DNA from: CAIXRL01 sp964619155
Lineage (GTDB): Bacteria > Eisenbacteria > RBG-16-71-46
Reading direction: 5' to 3'
Assembly: GCA_964619155.1 (NCBI GenBank)
Contig: CAZUEM010000001.1
Coordinates: 1-64,000, forward strand
Length of the DNA: 64,000 bases
Part shown: positions 43,769-52,469 of the stretch, piece after piece
Numbering within the stretch: the first letter of the stretch is position 1
Layout of the letters: each line of letters starts with the position of its first letter
Made by a program: the position numbers and the translations under genes
The notes under the pieces: model-generated
Database searches by the model: none
What the model was told of the DNA's origin: nothing
What the model saw: the letters and a program-made list of their open reading frames with translations, nothing else

Positions 43769-43779
43769 GCGAGGGGAGC

Positions 43780-44733
43780 ATGGCCACGCACGCGCTGGTG
43801 ACGGGGGCCGCCGGGTTCATCGGCTCGACGCTTTCCGAGCGGCTGCTCGCGGACGGCGTCCGGGTGACCGGCGTGGACTGCTTCACCGACTACTACGACC
43901 CGGCCCTGAAGCGCCGGAACCTCGAGGCGGCGTCGAAGCACCCGGGCTTCCGGCTGCTCGAGCTGGACCTCGGGGCCGCCGACCTCGCGGCGCTGCCCGA
44001 CGTGGACGTGATCTTCCACCAGGCGGCGCAGGCCGGCGTGCGCGCGTCGTGGGGCCGCGAGTTCACGAGCTACGTGCACCACAACGTGCTCGCGACGCAG
44101 CGGCTGCTCGAGCGCTACCGGGACGCGACGCTCGAGCGGTTCGTGTACGCCTCGTCCTCGTCCGTCTACGGCGACGCCGAGCGCTACCCGACCGACGAGG
44201 CGCTGCTGCCGCGCCCGTTCTCGCCCTACGGCGTCACCAAGCTCGCGGGCGAGCACCTGGTGCTGCTCTACGGCCGCAACTTCGGACTGCCGGTGGCGGC
44301 GCTGCGCTACTTCACCGTCTACGGCCCGCGCCAGCGCCCCGACATGGCGTTCCACCGCTTCTGCCGCGCGCTGCTGCGCGGGGAGGAGATCGCCGTCTAC
44401 GGCGACGGGAAGCAGTCGCGCGACTTCACGTACATCGACGACGCCGTCGAGGCCAACGTGCGGGCATGGAAGCGCGCGGCGCCGCAGGGCGTCTACAACA
44501 TCGGCGGCGGCTCGCAGGTCGAGGTGCTCGAGGCGATCGCGCTCCTCGAGGGCGCGCTCGGCGTGAAGGCGAGGCTGCGCTTCGAGCCGCGCCCGCCGGG
44601 CGACCCGCTGCGCACGCGCGCCGACGCCGCGCGGCTGCGCGCCGACCTCGACTACGCGACCCGCGTCGGCATCGCCGACGGGCTCGCGGCCGAGGCGGCG
44701 TGGGCGCGCGGGCTCTACGGGAGCGGCTCGTGA
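43780..44733 (+). CDS. NAD-dependent sugar-nucleotide epimerase/dehydratase
   Basis: 317 residues from ATG 43780 (GAGGGG upstream). Extended SDR: GAAGFIGS (GxxGxxG) near the N-terminus, YASSSSVYGDAE, catalytic YGVTK and RYFTVYGPRQRPDM, the last typical of UDP-glucuronate 4-epimerases and UDP-glucose 4-epimerases. DCFTDYYDPALKRRNLE also favours a UDP-glucuronate epimerase-like role. Supplies a nucleotide sugar for the cluster. Confidence 0.9.
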   Translation: MATHALVTGAAGFIGSTLSERLLADGVRVTGVDCFTDYYDPALKRRNLEAASKHPGFRLLELDLGAADLAALPDVDVIFHQAAQAGVRASWGREFTSYVHHNVLATQRLLERYRDATLERFVYASSSSVYGDAERYPTDEALLPRPFSPYGVTKLAGEHLVLLYGRNFGLPVAALRYFTVYGPRQRPDMAFHRFCRALLRGEEIAVYGDGKQSRDFTYIDDAVEANVRAWKRAAPQGVYNIGGGSQVEVLEAIALLEGALGVKARLRFEPRPPGDPLRTRADAARLRADLDYATRVGIADGLAAEAAWARGLYGSGS

Positions 44734-45668
44734 GCGCCGCGCCCCGGATCTCGGCGGTCGTCCCCGCCTACAACGAGGCCGAGAGCCTGCCGAAGCTCCA
44801 CGAGGAGCTGGTCGCCGGGCTCGACGCGCTCGGCATGCCGTGGGAGATCGTGTACGTGGACGACGGCTCGCGCGACGGCTCGGACGCGGTCTACGAGAAG
44901 CTGTGCGCGGGCGACCCGCGCGTGCGCGCCATCCTGCTGCGCCGCAACTTCGGCAAGTCGGCCGCGCTCGCGACCGGCTTCCGCGCGGTGCGCGGGGAGC
45001 TGGTGGCGACGCTCGACGCCGACCTGCAGGACGACCCGGCCGAGCTGCCGCGCCTGCTCGCGGCGCTCGAGGGCGGCCTCGACCTCGTCTCGGGCTGGAA
45101 GGTCAAGCGCCACGACCCGGTCACGAAGACGCTGCCGAGCAAGCTCTTCAACGCCGTCACCTCGGCGGTCGCCGGGATCCGCCTGCACGACTTCAACTGC
45201 GGCTTCAAGCTCTACCGCCGCGAGGTGGTGGACGCGCTCGAGGTCTACGGCGAGCTGCACCGCTTCATGCCCGCGCTCGCGCACTGGCGCGGCTTCCGCG
45301 TCGGCGAGATCGGCGTGAACCACCGCGCGCGCCGCTTCGGCAGGTCCAAGTTCGGCGCCGCGCGGTTCGTGAACGGCTTCCTCGACCTGCTCGCCGCCTC
45401 GTTCATCTCGACCTCGGCCCTCAAGCCCCTGCACGTCTTCGGCCGCATCGGCGTGCTGTTCCTGGCCATCGGCCTCGGGCTCGGCGCCTGGTTCGTGGTG
45501 CAGTGGCTGCAGGGCGAGCCGCTGCGCGTGCGCCCGCTCATGCTGTTCGGCGCCGGCTGCGTGCTGCTCGCGATCCAGTTCATCCTCATGGGACTGCTCG
45601 GCGAGATGATCGCGCACCAGGCGGCGCGCGCCGACTACCCCGTGCGCAAGCGGTACAACCTCGAATGA
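44730..45668 (+). CDS. GT2 glycosyltransferase, polyprenyl-phosphate type, with two TM helices
   Basis: 312 residues, GTGA overlap. GT-A fold: AVVPAYNEAESLP, VYVDDGSRDGS, RNFGKSAAL, DADLQDDP (D-x-D), DFNCGFKLYRRE. Two C-terminal membrane helices (~240-300). Same architecture as ArnC/GtrB/YfdH. Likely transfers a sugar to undecaprenyl phosphate for use by the GT-C proteins in the cluster. Confidence 0.92.
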   Translation: MSAAPRISAVVPAYNEAESLPKLHEELVAGLDALGMPWEIVYVDDGSRDGSDAVYEKLCAGDPRVRAILLRRNFGKSAALATGFRAVRGELVATLDADLQDDPAELPRLLAALEGGLDLVSGWKVKRHDPVTKTLPSKLFNAVTSAVAGIRLHDFNCGFKLYRREVVDALEVYGELHRFMPALAHWRGFRVGEIGVNHRARRFGRSKFGAARFVNGFLDLLAASFISTSALKPLHVFGRIGVLFLAIGLGLGAWFVVQWLQGEPLRVRPLMLFGAGCVLLAIQFILMGLLGEMIAHQAARADYPVRKRYNLE

Positions 45669-46354
45669 AGGCCTTCGTGCTCGCCGGCGGACTCGGCACG
45701 CGCCTGAAGCCCCGCTTCGGCGACCTGCCCAAGCCGCTCGCGCCGCTGGGCGGGCGGCCGTTCCTCGCGCGCCAGCTCGAGTGGCTGCGCGGCCGCGGCG
45801 TGAGGCGCGCGGTCATCCTCGCCGGCTACGGCGCGGAGCAGGTGCGCGAGGCGCTCGGCGACGGCTCCGCGCTGGGGATGTCGCTCGAGTACTCGGTCGA
45901 GCCCGAGCCGCTCGGCACCGGGGGCGCGCTCAAACTGGCCGAGGGTTTCGTGGACGGGCCGGCGCTGGTGGTGAACGGCGACACGCTCGGCGAGTGCGAC
46001 CCGTGGGTGCTCGAGCGCGACCGCTGGGAGAGCGGCGCGATCGGCGCCGTCGCGCTCTATCGTGTCGCCGACGCCTCCGGCCGCGGCCGCGTCGAGCACG
46101 CCGGCGGCCGTGTGGACCGCTTCGTCGAGAAGGACGAGGCGTTCCGCGGGCCCGCATGGGTGAACGGCGGCCAGTACGCGTTCTCGCCGCTGCTGTGGCG
46201 CCGGCTGCCGGATGGCCCCGGCTCGCTCGAGCGCGACGTGCTCCCCGGCCTCGCCGCCGCGGGGCTGCTCGCGGGCACCGAGGTCGAGGGCCGGTTCTGG
46301 GACATCGGCACGCCGGACGACCACGAACGCGCCGAACGGGAGATCCCGGCATGA
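45665..46354 (+). CDS. Sugar-1-phosphate nucleotidyltransferase (HddC-like)
   Basis: 229 residues, ATGA overlap. AFVLAGGLGTRLKP nucleotide-binding loop, LPKPLAPLGGRPFL, EPLGTGGAL, VVNGDTL metal site, FWDIGTPDDHERAE at the end. Short for RmlA and close to D-glycero-D-manno-heptose-1-phosphate guanylyltransferases; the kinase next door supports that. Confidence 0.88.
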   Translation: MKAFVLAGGLGTRLKPRFGDLPKPLAPLGGRPFLARQLEWLRGRGVRRAVILAGYGAEQVREALGDGSALGMSLEYSVEPEPLGTGGALKLAEGFVDGPALVVNGDTLGECDPWVLERDRWESGAIGAVALYRVADASGRGRVEHAGGRVDRFVEKDEAFRGPAWVNGGQYAFSPLLWRRLPDGPGSLERDVLPGLAAAGLLAGTEVEGRFWDIGTPDDHERAEREIPA

Positions 46355-47388
46355 GGCCCGTCGCGACCGGCCGCTACTACCGCGCGCGCGCGCCGCTGCG
46401 CCTGTCCTTCTGCGGCGGCGGCACCGACGTCTCACCGTACCCCGAGGAGCACGGCGGCTGCGTGCTGTCGGCGACCATCAACCACTACGCCTACGCCTCG
46501 CTGCGCCCGCGGCGAGACTCGCGCCTGACGCTGGCGAGCCTCGACTACGACCTCGTCGCCAAGTACGACCACCCGCGGCGGCTCGAGTTCGACGGCCAGC
46601 TCGACCTGCTCAAGGCCGCGGTGAAGGCGCTGCGCGTGAAGCGCGGCGCCGACCTGTGGACGCACAGCGACGCGCCCCCCGGCTCGGGCCTCGGGGCCTC
46701 GAGCACGCTGATGGTGGCGCTCATCGGGGTGCTGCGCGAGTGGCTGCGACTCGAGCTGACGCCCTACGAGATCGCCGAGCTGGCGTACCGGGTCGAGCGC
46801 GTGGACCTCGAGCTCGCGGGCGGGCGGCAGGACCAGTACGCGGCCGCCTTCGGCGGCTTCAACTTCATCGAGTTCCACCCGGACGGCACCGTCGTGACGC
46901 CGCTCAAGCTGCGGCGCGAGACGCTCGAGGAGTTCGAGTACCGGCTGCTCCTGTGCTACATGGGGCAGACGCGCCAGTCGGCGAGGATCATCGAGCGGCA
47001 GACGAAGTCCTACCGCTCCGGCCGGCGCGAGACCGTGGCCGCGCTCGACGCGCTCAAGGCGCAGACGCACGAGATGAAGCGCGCGCTGCTGCTCGGCGAG
47101 ATCGACGGCTTCGGCGAGCTGCTGCACCGCGCGTGGGAGCACAAGAAGCACCTCGACGAGGGCATCTCGAACCCGCGCGTGGACAGGCTCTACGACGTCG
47201 CCCGGAAGGAAGGCGCCATCGGCGGCAAGATGACCGGCGCGGGCGGCGGCGGGTACTTCCTGTTCCTGACCCGCTTCGACCGCCGGCACCGCGTCGCGGC
47301 CGCGCTCGAGAAGCTCGGCGGGCAGGTCGTGCCGTTCCAGTTCGAGGCGCGCGGCGTGACCTCGTGGTCGGTGCCGCGCGGGCGCTGA
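46351..47388 (+). CDS. GHMP kinase, heptose-7-phosphate kinase-like (HddA type)
   Basis: 345 residues, ATGA overlap. RAPLRLSFCGGGTDVSPY is the N-terminal signature of HddA/FKGP-type kinases; PPGSGLGASSTLMVALI is the GHMP ATP-binding loop; ELAGGRQDQYAAAFGGFN and GKMTGAGGGGYFLF follow. Phosphorylates a heptose or related sugar at the anomeric position, feeding the nucleotidyltransferase. Confidence 0.9.
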   Translation: MRPVATGRYYRARAPLRLSFCGGGTDVSPYPEEHGGCVLSATINHYAYASLRPRRDSRLTLASLDYDLVAKYDHPRRLEFDGQLDLLKAAVKALRVKRGADLWTHSDAPPGSGLGASSTLMVALIGVLREWLRLELTPYEIAELAYRVERVDLELAGGRQDQYAAAFGGFNFIEFHPDGTVVTPLKLRRETLEEFEYRLLLCYMGQTRQSARIIERQTKSYRSGRRETVAALDALKAQTHEMKRALLLGEIDGFGELLHRAWEHKKHLDEGISNPRVDRLYDVARKEGAIGGKMTGAGGGGYFLFLTRFDRRHRVAAALEKLGGQVVPFQFEARGVTSWSVPRGR

Positions 47389-47401
47389 GGGCGCCGCGGC
47401 C

Positions 47402-48583
47402 ATGACCGCCCCGGACGCGCGTGCGGCGCACGGTGAGCGCCGCCGCATCGGCCTGCTCGGGCCGCTGCACCCCTGGCGCGGCGGGCTCGCGCAGTACCTC
47501 GGGCTGCTGGGCGAGGCGCTGCGGGCCCACGCCGACGTGCGCGCGGTGACCTTCACGCGCCAGTACCCGGACTTCCTCTTCCCGGGCACGAGCCAGTTCG
47601 ACCCGGACGCGCCGCGCCCCGGCTTCCCGGTCGAGCACCTGCTCGACTCGATCGGGCCGTGGACGTGGGGCCGCGCCGCGCGCGCGCTCGACTCGTTCGC
47701 GCCCGGCGCGCTCGTGCTCAAGTGGTGGATGCCGTTCTTCGCGCCGTCGTTCGCCAGCAGCGTGGCGCGCGCGCGCCGCAGGGGCACGCGCGTGCTGCTC
47801 GTCTGCGACAACCTCGTGCCGCACGAGCCGAAGTTCTACGACGGGTTCTGCACGCGCTGGATGCTGCGCGAATCCGACGGCTACCTGGTCATGTCCGACT
47901 CGGTCGAGCGCGACCTCGACTCGCTCAAGCCCGGGGCCCCGCGCCGCCGGGTGCCGCACCCGTTCTACGCCCAGTTCGACCGCGGCCGCTTCACGCGCGA
48001 GAGCGCGCGGGCGAAGCTCGGCCTCGAGGGCGACGTGGCGCTCTTCTTCGGCTACGTTCGCCACTACAAGGGCCTCGACACGCTGCTCGAGGCCTGGCCG
48101 AAGGTGCGCGCACGGCGGCCCGGGGCGACGCTGGTCGTGGCGGGCGAGTTCTACGAACGGCCGGAGCGCTACGAGGCGCTGGCGAAGGCGGCGGGCGAGG
48201 GGGCCGTGCGGATGCTGAACCGCTACATCCCCGACGACGAGGTCGAGGCGCTGTTCCGGGCCGCGGACGTCACCGTGCTGCCCTACCGCAGCGCGACGCA
48301 GAGCGGCGTGACGCACGTCGCCTACGCGCTCGGCTGCCCGGTGATCGCGACGCGCGTCGGCGGCATCGCCGAGACCGTGCGCGACGGCGAAACCGGGCTG
48401 ACCGCGCCGCCCGAGGACCCGGCGGCGCTCGCGGACGCGGTCGCGGGTTTCTTCGAGCGGGGCCTGGGGGCGGCGATGGCGCCGCACATCGCGCGGCTGC
48501 AGGCCGAGCACTCGTGGGCGGCGCTCGCGGCGAGCACCGTGGACCTCGTGGACGAGCTGAAGCCCGGGCGGGGGTGGGCGTGA
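47402..48583 (+). CDS. GT4-family glycosyltransferase
   Basis: 393 residues from ATG 47402. IGLLGPLHPWRGGLAQY acceptor-domain start; LFFGYVRHYKGLDTLLEAW, LVVAGEFYE, DVTVLPYRSATQSGVTHVAYALGCPVIAT donor domain. A retaining GT-B enzyme adding a sugar in the same glycan. Separated from the kinase by 13 nt. Confidence 0.9.
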   Translation: MTAPDARAAHGERRRIGLLGPLHPWRGGLAQYLGLLGEALRAHADVRAVTFTRQYPDFLFPGTSQFDPDAPRPGFPVEHLLDSIGPWTWGRAARALDSFAPGALVLKWWMPFFAPSFASSVARARRRGTRVLLVCDNLVPHEPKFYDGFCTRWMLRESDGYLVMSDSVERDLDSLKPGAPRRRVPHPFYAQFDRGRFTRESARAKLGLEGDVALFFGYVRHYKGLDTLLEAWPKVRARRPGATLVVAGEFYERPERYEALAKAAGEGAVRMLNRYIPDDEVEALFRAADVTVLPYRSATQSGVTHVAYALGCPVIATRVGGIAETVRDGETGLTAPPEDPAALADAVAGFFERGLGAAMAPHIARLQAEHSWAALAASTVDLVDELKPGRGWA

Positions 48584-50011
48584 AGGACACGGCCCCGGTC
48601 CGGCGCACCGCGCGGCTCCTCGCGCTCGCGGCGCTGCTCGTCTTCGCCTTCACCGGCGGCGGGCGCGTCACCGGCAGCGACGAGGTGACGATGTTCGAGC
48701 TCTCGCGCGCGCTGCTGCGCGGCGGGATCGAGGTGCCCGAAGGCGCGACCATGCGCGGCCCGGACGGGCGCACGTACACCAAGAACACGGCCGGGCAGGC
48801 GGTGCTGGCGATGCCGCTCGTCGCCGCGGGCGAGGCCGCGGCGGCCGCCGCGAAGCTGCCGCCCGCGCGCGCGACGCTGGCGGCTCGCTTCGTGGCCTCG
48901 TTCTTCAACGCGCTCGTGGCCGCGCTGCTCGTGGCCGCGCTCTACGCCTTCGCCCGCCGGCTCGGCGCGACGGCGGGCGCGTCGTTCGCGGCCGCGGCGA
49001 TGCTGGGCTTCACCACGCCGGTCTGGGTGTACGCGAAGAGCTTCATGGCCGAGCCGCTGCAGGCGCTGGGGCTTCTCATGGCGCTCGGCAACGCCGCGCT
49101 CGCCTCGGCGGGCGGGGCGCAGCGGCTGCCGGACGAGCCGCGGCGGCTGCGCTTCGCCGCGCTCGGCGCGTTCCTCGCGATCTCGGCCAAGGCCAGCATG
49201 CTGCCGCTCGTGCTGNNNNNNNNNNNNNNNNNNNNNNNNNNNNNNNNNNNNNNNNNNNNNNNNNNNNNNNNNNNNNNNNNNNNNNNNNNNNNNNNNNNNN
49301 NNNNNNNNNNNNNNNGCGCCGGCCGGCTGGGCCGAGATGGCGCGCGCGCGCCAGCACTCGGGCGAACCGCGCCACGGCGCGCCCGCCCGGCGCGCGGCCG
49401 TGGCGGCGGTCGCGGCCTGGGCCGTGGCGCTCGTCCAGTACGGCACGTTCCAGCACTGGGCGGGCGACGGCTCGTGGGGCCCGCGCTACCTCGTGCCGCT
49501 GCTGCCGCTCGCGCTGCTCGGCACGGCGTTCGCGCTCACGGCCGCGACGCGCGCGCGCCGCCGCTTCGCGTGGGCGCTCGGCGCCGCGGGGCTGGTGGTG
49601 ACGCTGGGCGGCGTGGGCATCCACTACGGAGCCGAGATGCGCGCGGTGGGCGACTACCCGTACACGCTCGCGCTCGAGGACCCGCGCTTCATGGAGTCGA
49701 GCCACTTCAACCCGCGCTTCAGCCCGATCGCCGTCCACTGGCGGATGCTCGGCGAGAACGCCGCCGCGCACCTGCGCGGGGACCTGCCGGCCATCGGCGC
49801 GGGCGGCGAGGCGGACCCGAGGCTCGGCATCTCCGCCGCCGACCAACTCGCGCTGCTGCGTGCGGTGGACTTCTGGTGGCTCTACATGCGCTACGCCGGG
49901 CTGCCGGGCTGGCCGCCGGCGCTCGCCGCCCTGGCGCTCGTCGCGGCGGCCGCCGCCGCCTTCGCCGCGGCGCTGCGCGCGCTCGGCGAGGAGCGGAGGC
50001 GCGCGGCATGA
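48580..50011 (+). CDS. Multi-spanning GT39/ArnT-like membrane protein, split by an assembly gap
   Basis: GTG 48580 overlaps the previous stop. The first part (to 49215) is 212 residues with a leader helix, GSDEVTMFELSRALLRGG (first-loop acid of GT-C enzymes) and several membrane helices. A gap of 100 N (49216-49315) hides the middle. The second part (49316-50011) is in another frame relative to the first, as expected for an arbitrary gap, and reads WGPRYLVPLLPLALLG and further helices to the stop. Probably one gene; true length unknown. Confidence 0.75.
49216..49315. other. Scaffold gap of 100 N
   Basis: Exactly 100 unknown bases, the placeholder length used for gaps of unknown size. It interrupts the GT39-like gene. 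Confidence 0.98.
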
Positions 50012-50919
50012 AGTCGCTCGCGGTGGTCGTGCTCGCCTGGAACGGCCTCGCGCTGACGCGCGCGACGCTCGACTCGCTCGCGCGCTGCCGCGTGCCCGCG
50101 GGCTGGCGCGCGCGTGTGATCGTCGTGGACAACGGCTCGACCGACGGCTCGCCCGCGGCGATCGCGGCGGAGTACCCGGCGGCGGACCTGATCGCGCTGC
50201 CCGAAAACCGCCGCTTCGCCGGCGGCAACAACGTCGGGCTCGCGCGCGCGCTCGAAACCGGCGCGGACGCGGTGATGCTGCTCAACAACGACGTGCAGGC
50301 CGACCCGGGCCTTTACGAGAAGCTGCTGGCCGCGCTCGACGAGAACCCGGGCGCCGGCGCGGCGGCGCCGCTCATCTACCACGCCGCGCCGACCGACCTC
50401 GTCTGGTACGCGGGCGGCCGCTGCGTGCCCGCGCTGGCGCACGCTTCGCACCGCGGCCTGCGCGGGCGCGACCGCGGCCAGTACCGCTCGGTCGAGGAGA
50501 CCGGCTACCTGACCGGCTGCTGCCTGCTGGCGACGGCCGAGGCGTGGCGAAAGGTCGGACTGCTCGACGAGCGCTACTTCATCTACGCCGAGGACGCCGA
50601 CTGGTCGCTGCGCGCGCGCGCGGCCGGCTACCGGCTGCTGTTCGTGCCCACCGCGCGGCTCTGGCACGAGGTGAGCGCGAGCAGCGGCGGGGCGGCGAAC
50701 CCGTGGAAGATCTACCAGCGCCTGCGCGCCAACGCGCTGCTCTTCGCGCGCCACGCGCGCGGCCTCGCCTGGCTCACCTGGGGGCCCGCGTTCCTCGCCC
50801 AGCAGGCCGCGCTGGCGGCGATGCTGCTCGCGCGCGGCCAATTCGCCGCCGCCGCGGCGGTCCCGCGCGCGCTGCTCGACTCGCTCACCGGCCGCGACCC
50901 GGCGGAGGTGCGGCTGTGA
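50008..50919 (+). CDS. GT2 glycosyltransferase, rhamnosyltransferase (WbbL)-like
   Basis: 303 residues, ATGA overlap. VVVLAWNGLALTRATLDSL, IVVDNGSTDGSP, FAGGNNVGL, LLNNDVQADPG and GYLTGCCLLATAEAWRKVG, then DERYFIYAEDADWSLRARAAGY, the ED acceptor motif of GT2 rhamnosyltransferase-like enzymes. C-terminal ~60 residues are amphipathic. Adds a sugar in the surface glycan. Confidence 0.92.
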   Translation: MKSLAVVVLAWNGLALTRATLDSLARCRVPAGWRARVIVVDNGSTDGSPAAIAAEYPAADLIALPENRRFAGGNNVGLARALETGADAVMLLNNDVQADPGLYEKLLAALDENPGAGAAAPLIYHAAPTDLVWYAGGRCVPALAHASHRGLRGRDRGQYRSVEETGYLTGCCLLATAEAWRKVGLLDERYFIYAEDADWSLRARAAGYRLLFVPTARLWHEVSASSGGAANPWKIYQRLRANALLFARHARGLAWLTWGPAFLAQQAALAAMLLARGQFAAAAAVPRALLDSLTGRDPAEVRL

Positions 50920-51599
50920 GCCGGACGCTCGTGACCTGCGTCCTCCTGCTCATGGTCAGACTTGCCGCCCCGGCATGGGCGTCGACCGCGGGACCGGACC
51001 GCTTTCACATGCTCGGATGGGAGCCACGCGAAAGGAAGGTCTGCTGGGAGATTGAGAGCTTCGACGAGACGGGAAAAGTCCCCGTGATCTACTGTTCGCG
51101 CGCCGTCGCCGACACCCTTTCCTCTGCACAACCGGTCCGCTGGTCCGTGGGCGTGACCTATCATCGGCCCGGACGCGATTCGCTCCACGACGAATATGCA
51201 GAGCGAAGGACCCGGCTGGTTTCCAGGCTGCGCACGCTCCAGCCACGATTCTACGGATCGTTCGAGCGGCTTCGCACCAGCATCGTCGCTGCAGATTCGG
51301 TTCGCCTTGGTGGTGCTTCCGAGGCCATTCCGCGGTTCCGACTTCGCGTGGAGGGGCTCTTCCGGGTCGGCGGCGACGCGTTCGAGGTCGAGACCTTCCA
51401 TTTGCCGGAGGTGCGCTGCCTCGCGACGTATCCGCTGCCAGACCATTCGGGTGAACTTGCTGTGATCGCATTCCTGGGCAAGAGCGGCTGGCGTGACGAG
51501 TGGGGTTCGGAATGCCAGATGGCGATCCCGGTCCGCCGCAGTCGTGACGGCCACTGGAGTGGCGCCATTCCAACCTACAAATGGACGAGAGTCCCTTGA
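50916..51599 (+). CDS. Secreted protein of unknown function
   Basis: 227 residues from GTG 50916, overlapping the previous stop. Signal peptide to ~23 (LAAPAWA|STAG). The mature part has two or more Cys (VCWEIE, VIYCSR, EVRCLAT, SECQMA), suggesting two disulfides, and beta-rich segments. No family recognised. Codon use is noticeably less GC-biased than its neighbours, so it may be a later insertion in the cluster. Confidence 0.65.
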   Translation: MSRTLVTCVLLLMVRLAAPAWASTAGPDRFHMLGWEPRERKVCWEIESFDETGKVPVIYCSRAVADTLSSAQPVRWSVGVTYHRPGRDSLHDEYAERRTRLVSRLRTLQPRFYGSFERLRTSIVAADSVRLGGASEAIPRFRLRVEGLFRVGGDAFEVETFHLPEVRCLATYPLPDHSGELAVIAFLGKSGWRDEWGSECQMAIPVRRSRDGHWSGAIPTYKWTRVP

Positions 51600-52456
51600 C
51601 CGGCGCCGTCGCCCACCGCCCCCTGCGCGCGGCGCACGAGCCGCCCGTGTTCCTGCGGGAGGTGATCGAGGCGCTGCCGCTCGGCGCGAGCGTGCTCGAC
51701 GCCGGTTGCGGGCCGGGCTCGTGGCCGTACGCCGAGCGGCCCGACCTCGAGATCACCGGCTTCGACATCAAGTTCCCGCCGGGGCCGCCCGACCGCGCCC
51801 TCACGAACCGCGTGTTCCGCGCCGACCTGGCGCGGCTGCCGCTGCGGAGCGGCGGCTTCGACCTGACGGTCTGCCACTACGTGCTCGAGCACGTGACCGA
51901 ACTGGAGGCGTGCTGCGACGAACTGGCGCGGGTGACCAAGCCCGGCGGCACGCTCTACCTGTCGGTGCCGCGCGCGGCGGCGTTCGACGACCGGCTCTAC
52001 CGCTTCGCCGGCTACTTCGCGAAGGTCGCGCTGCTCAAGTTCCGCAAGCGGATCGAGCACCAGCAGCGCTTCGACCTGCGCGGCGTGCTCGAGCGCTTCC
52101 GCCGCCGCGGCTTCGCGCTCACGGCGCACGCGTTCGTACCGGCCGGGTTCTCGTGGATGAACGACCCCCGCACCAAGCCGCTGCAGGGCGCGTTCACCGA
52201 CGCGCTCGCGGCGCTGCACCGCGCGACCGGCGCGGACCTCGCGGCGGACGCCAACTTCGTGCTGACGTTCGCGAAGACGGGCCGCGAGAACGGCCCGACC
52301 GGCGCGCCGGGCGAGCGGCTGCCCGGGCCGAGGCGCGTCACCCACGTCTGCCGCGAGTGCGGCGAGCACGCGATCGTCGAGGCCGCGAAGCCCTGGCCGC
52401 GCCGCTGGGAGTGCCCGTGGTGCGGACGGCCGAACCCGTTCGGGCGGCCGCGGTGA
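51581..52456 (+). CDS. SAM-dependent methyltransferase with C-terminal zinc ribbon
   Basis: 291 residues from ATG 51581, overlapping the end of the previous gene by 19 nt. VLDAGCGPGSWPYA (motif I), ITGFDIKFPP, LRSGGFDLTVCHYVLEHV, KPGGTLYLSVPR. C-terminus has CRECGEHAIVE and CPWCGRPN, a four-Cys zinc ribbon unusual for this class. Substrate probably a glycan or lipid carrier. Confidence 0.85.
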   Translation: MDESPLTGAVAHRPLRAAHEPPVFLREVIEALPLGASVLDAGCGPGSWPYAERPDLEITGFDIKFPPGPPDRALTNRVFRADLARLPLRSGGFDLTVCHYVLEHVTELEACCDELARVTKPGGTLYLSVPRAAAFDDRLYRFAGYFAKVALLKFRKRIEHQQRFDLRGVLERFRRRGFALTAHAFVPAGFSWMNDPRTKPLQGAFTDALAALHRATGADLAADANFVLTFAKTGRENGPTGAPGERLPGPRRVTHVCRECGEHAIVEAAKPWPRRWECPWCGRPNPFGRPR

Positions 52457-52469
52457 GGGGGGCGTCCCG

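Noticed and set aside
40178..44733. Very long plus-strand frames over 1100 codons in the glycan cluster
   Set aside because: Only their last parts correspond to real genes (the DUF2723 and epimerase genes); upstream parts are out-of-frame reads of neighbouring genes.
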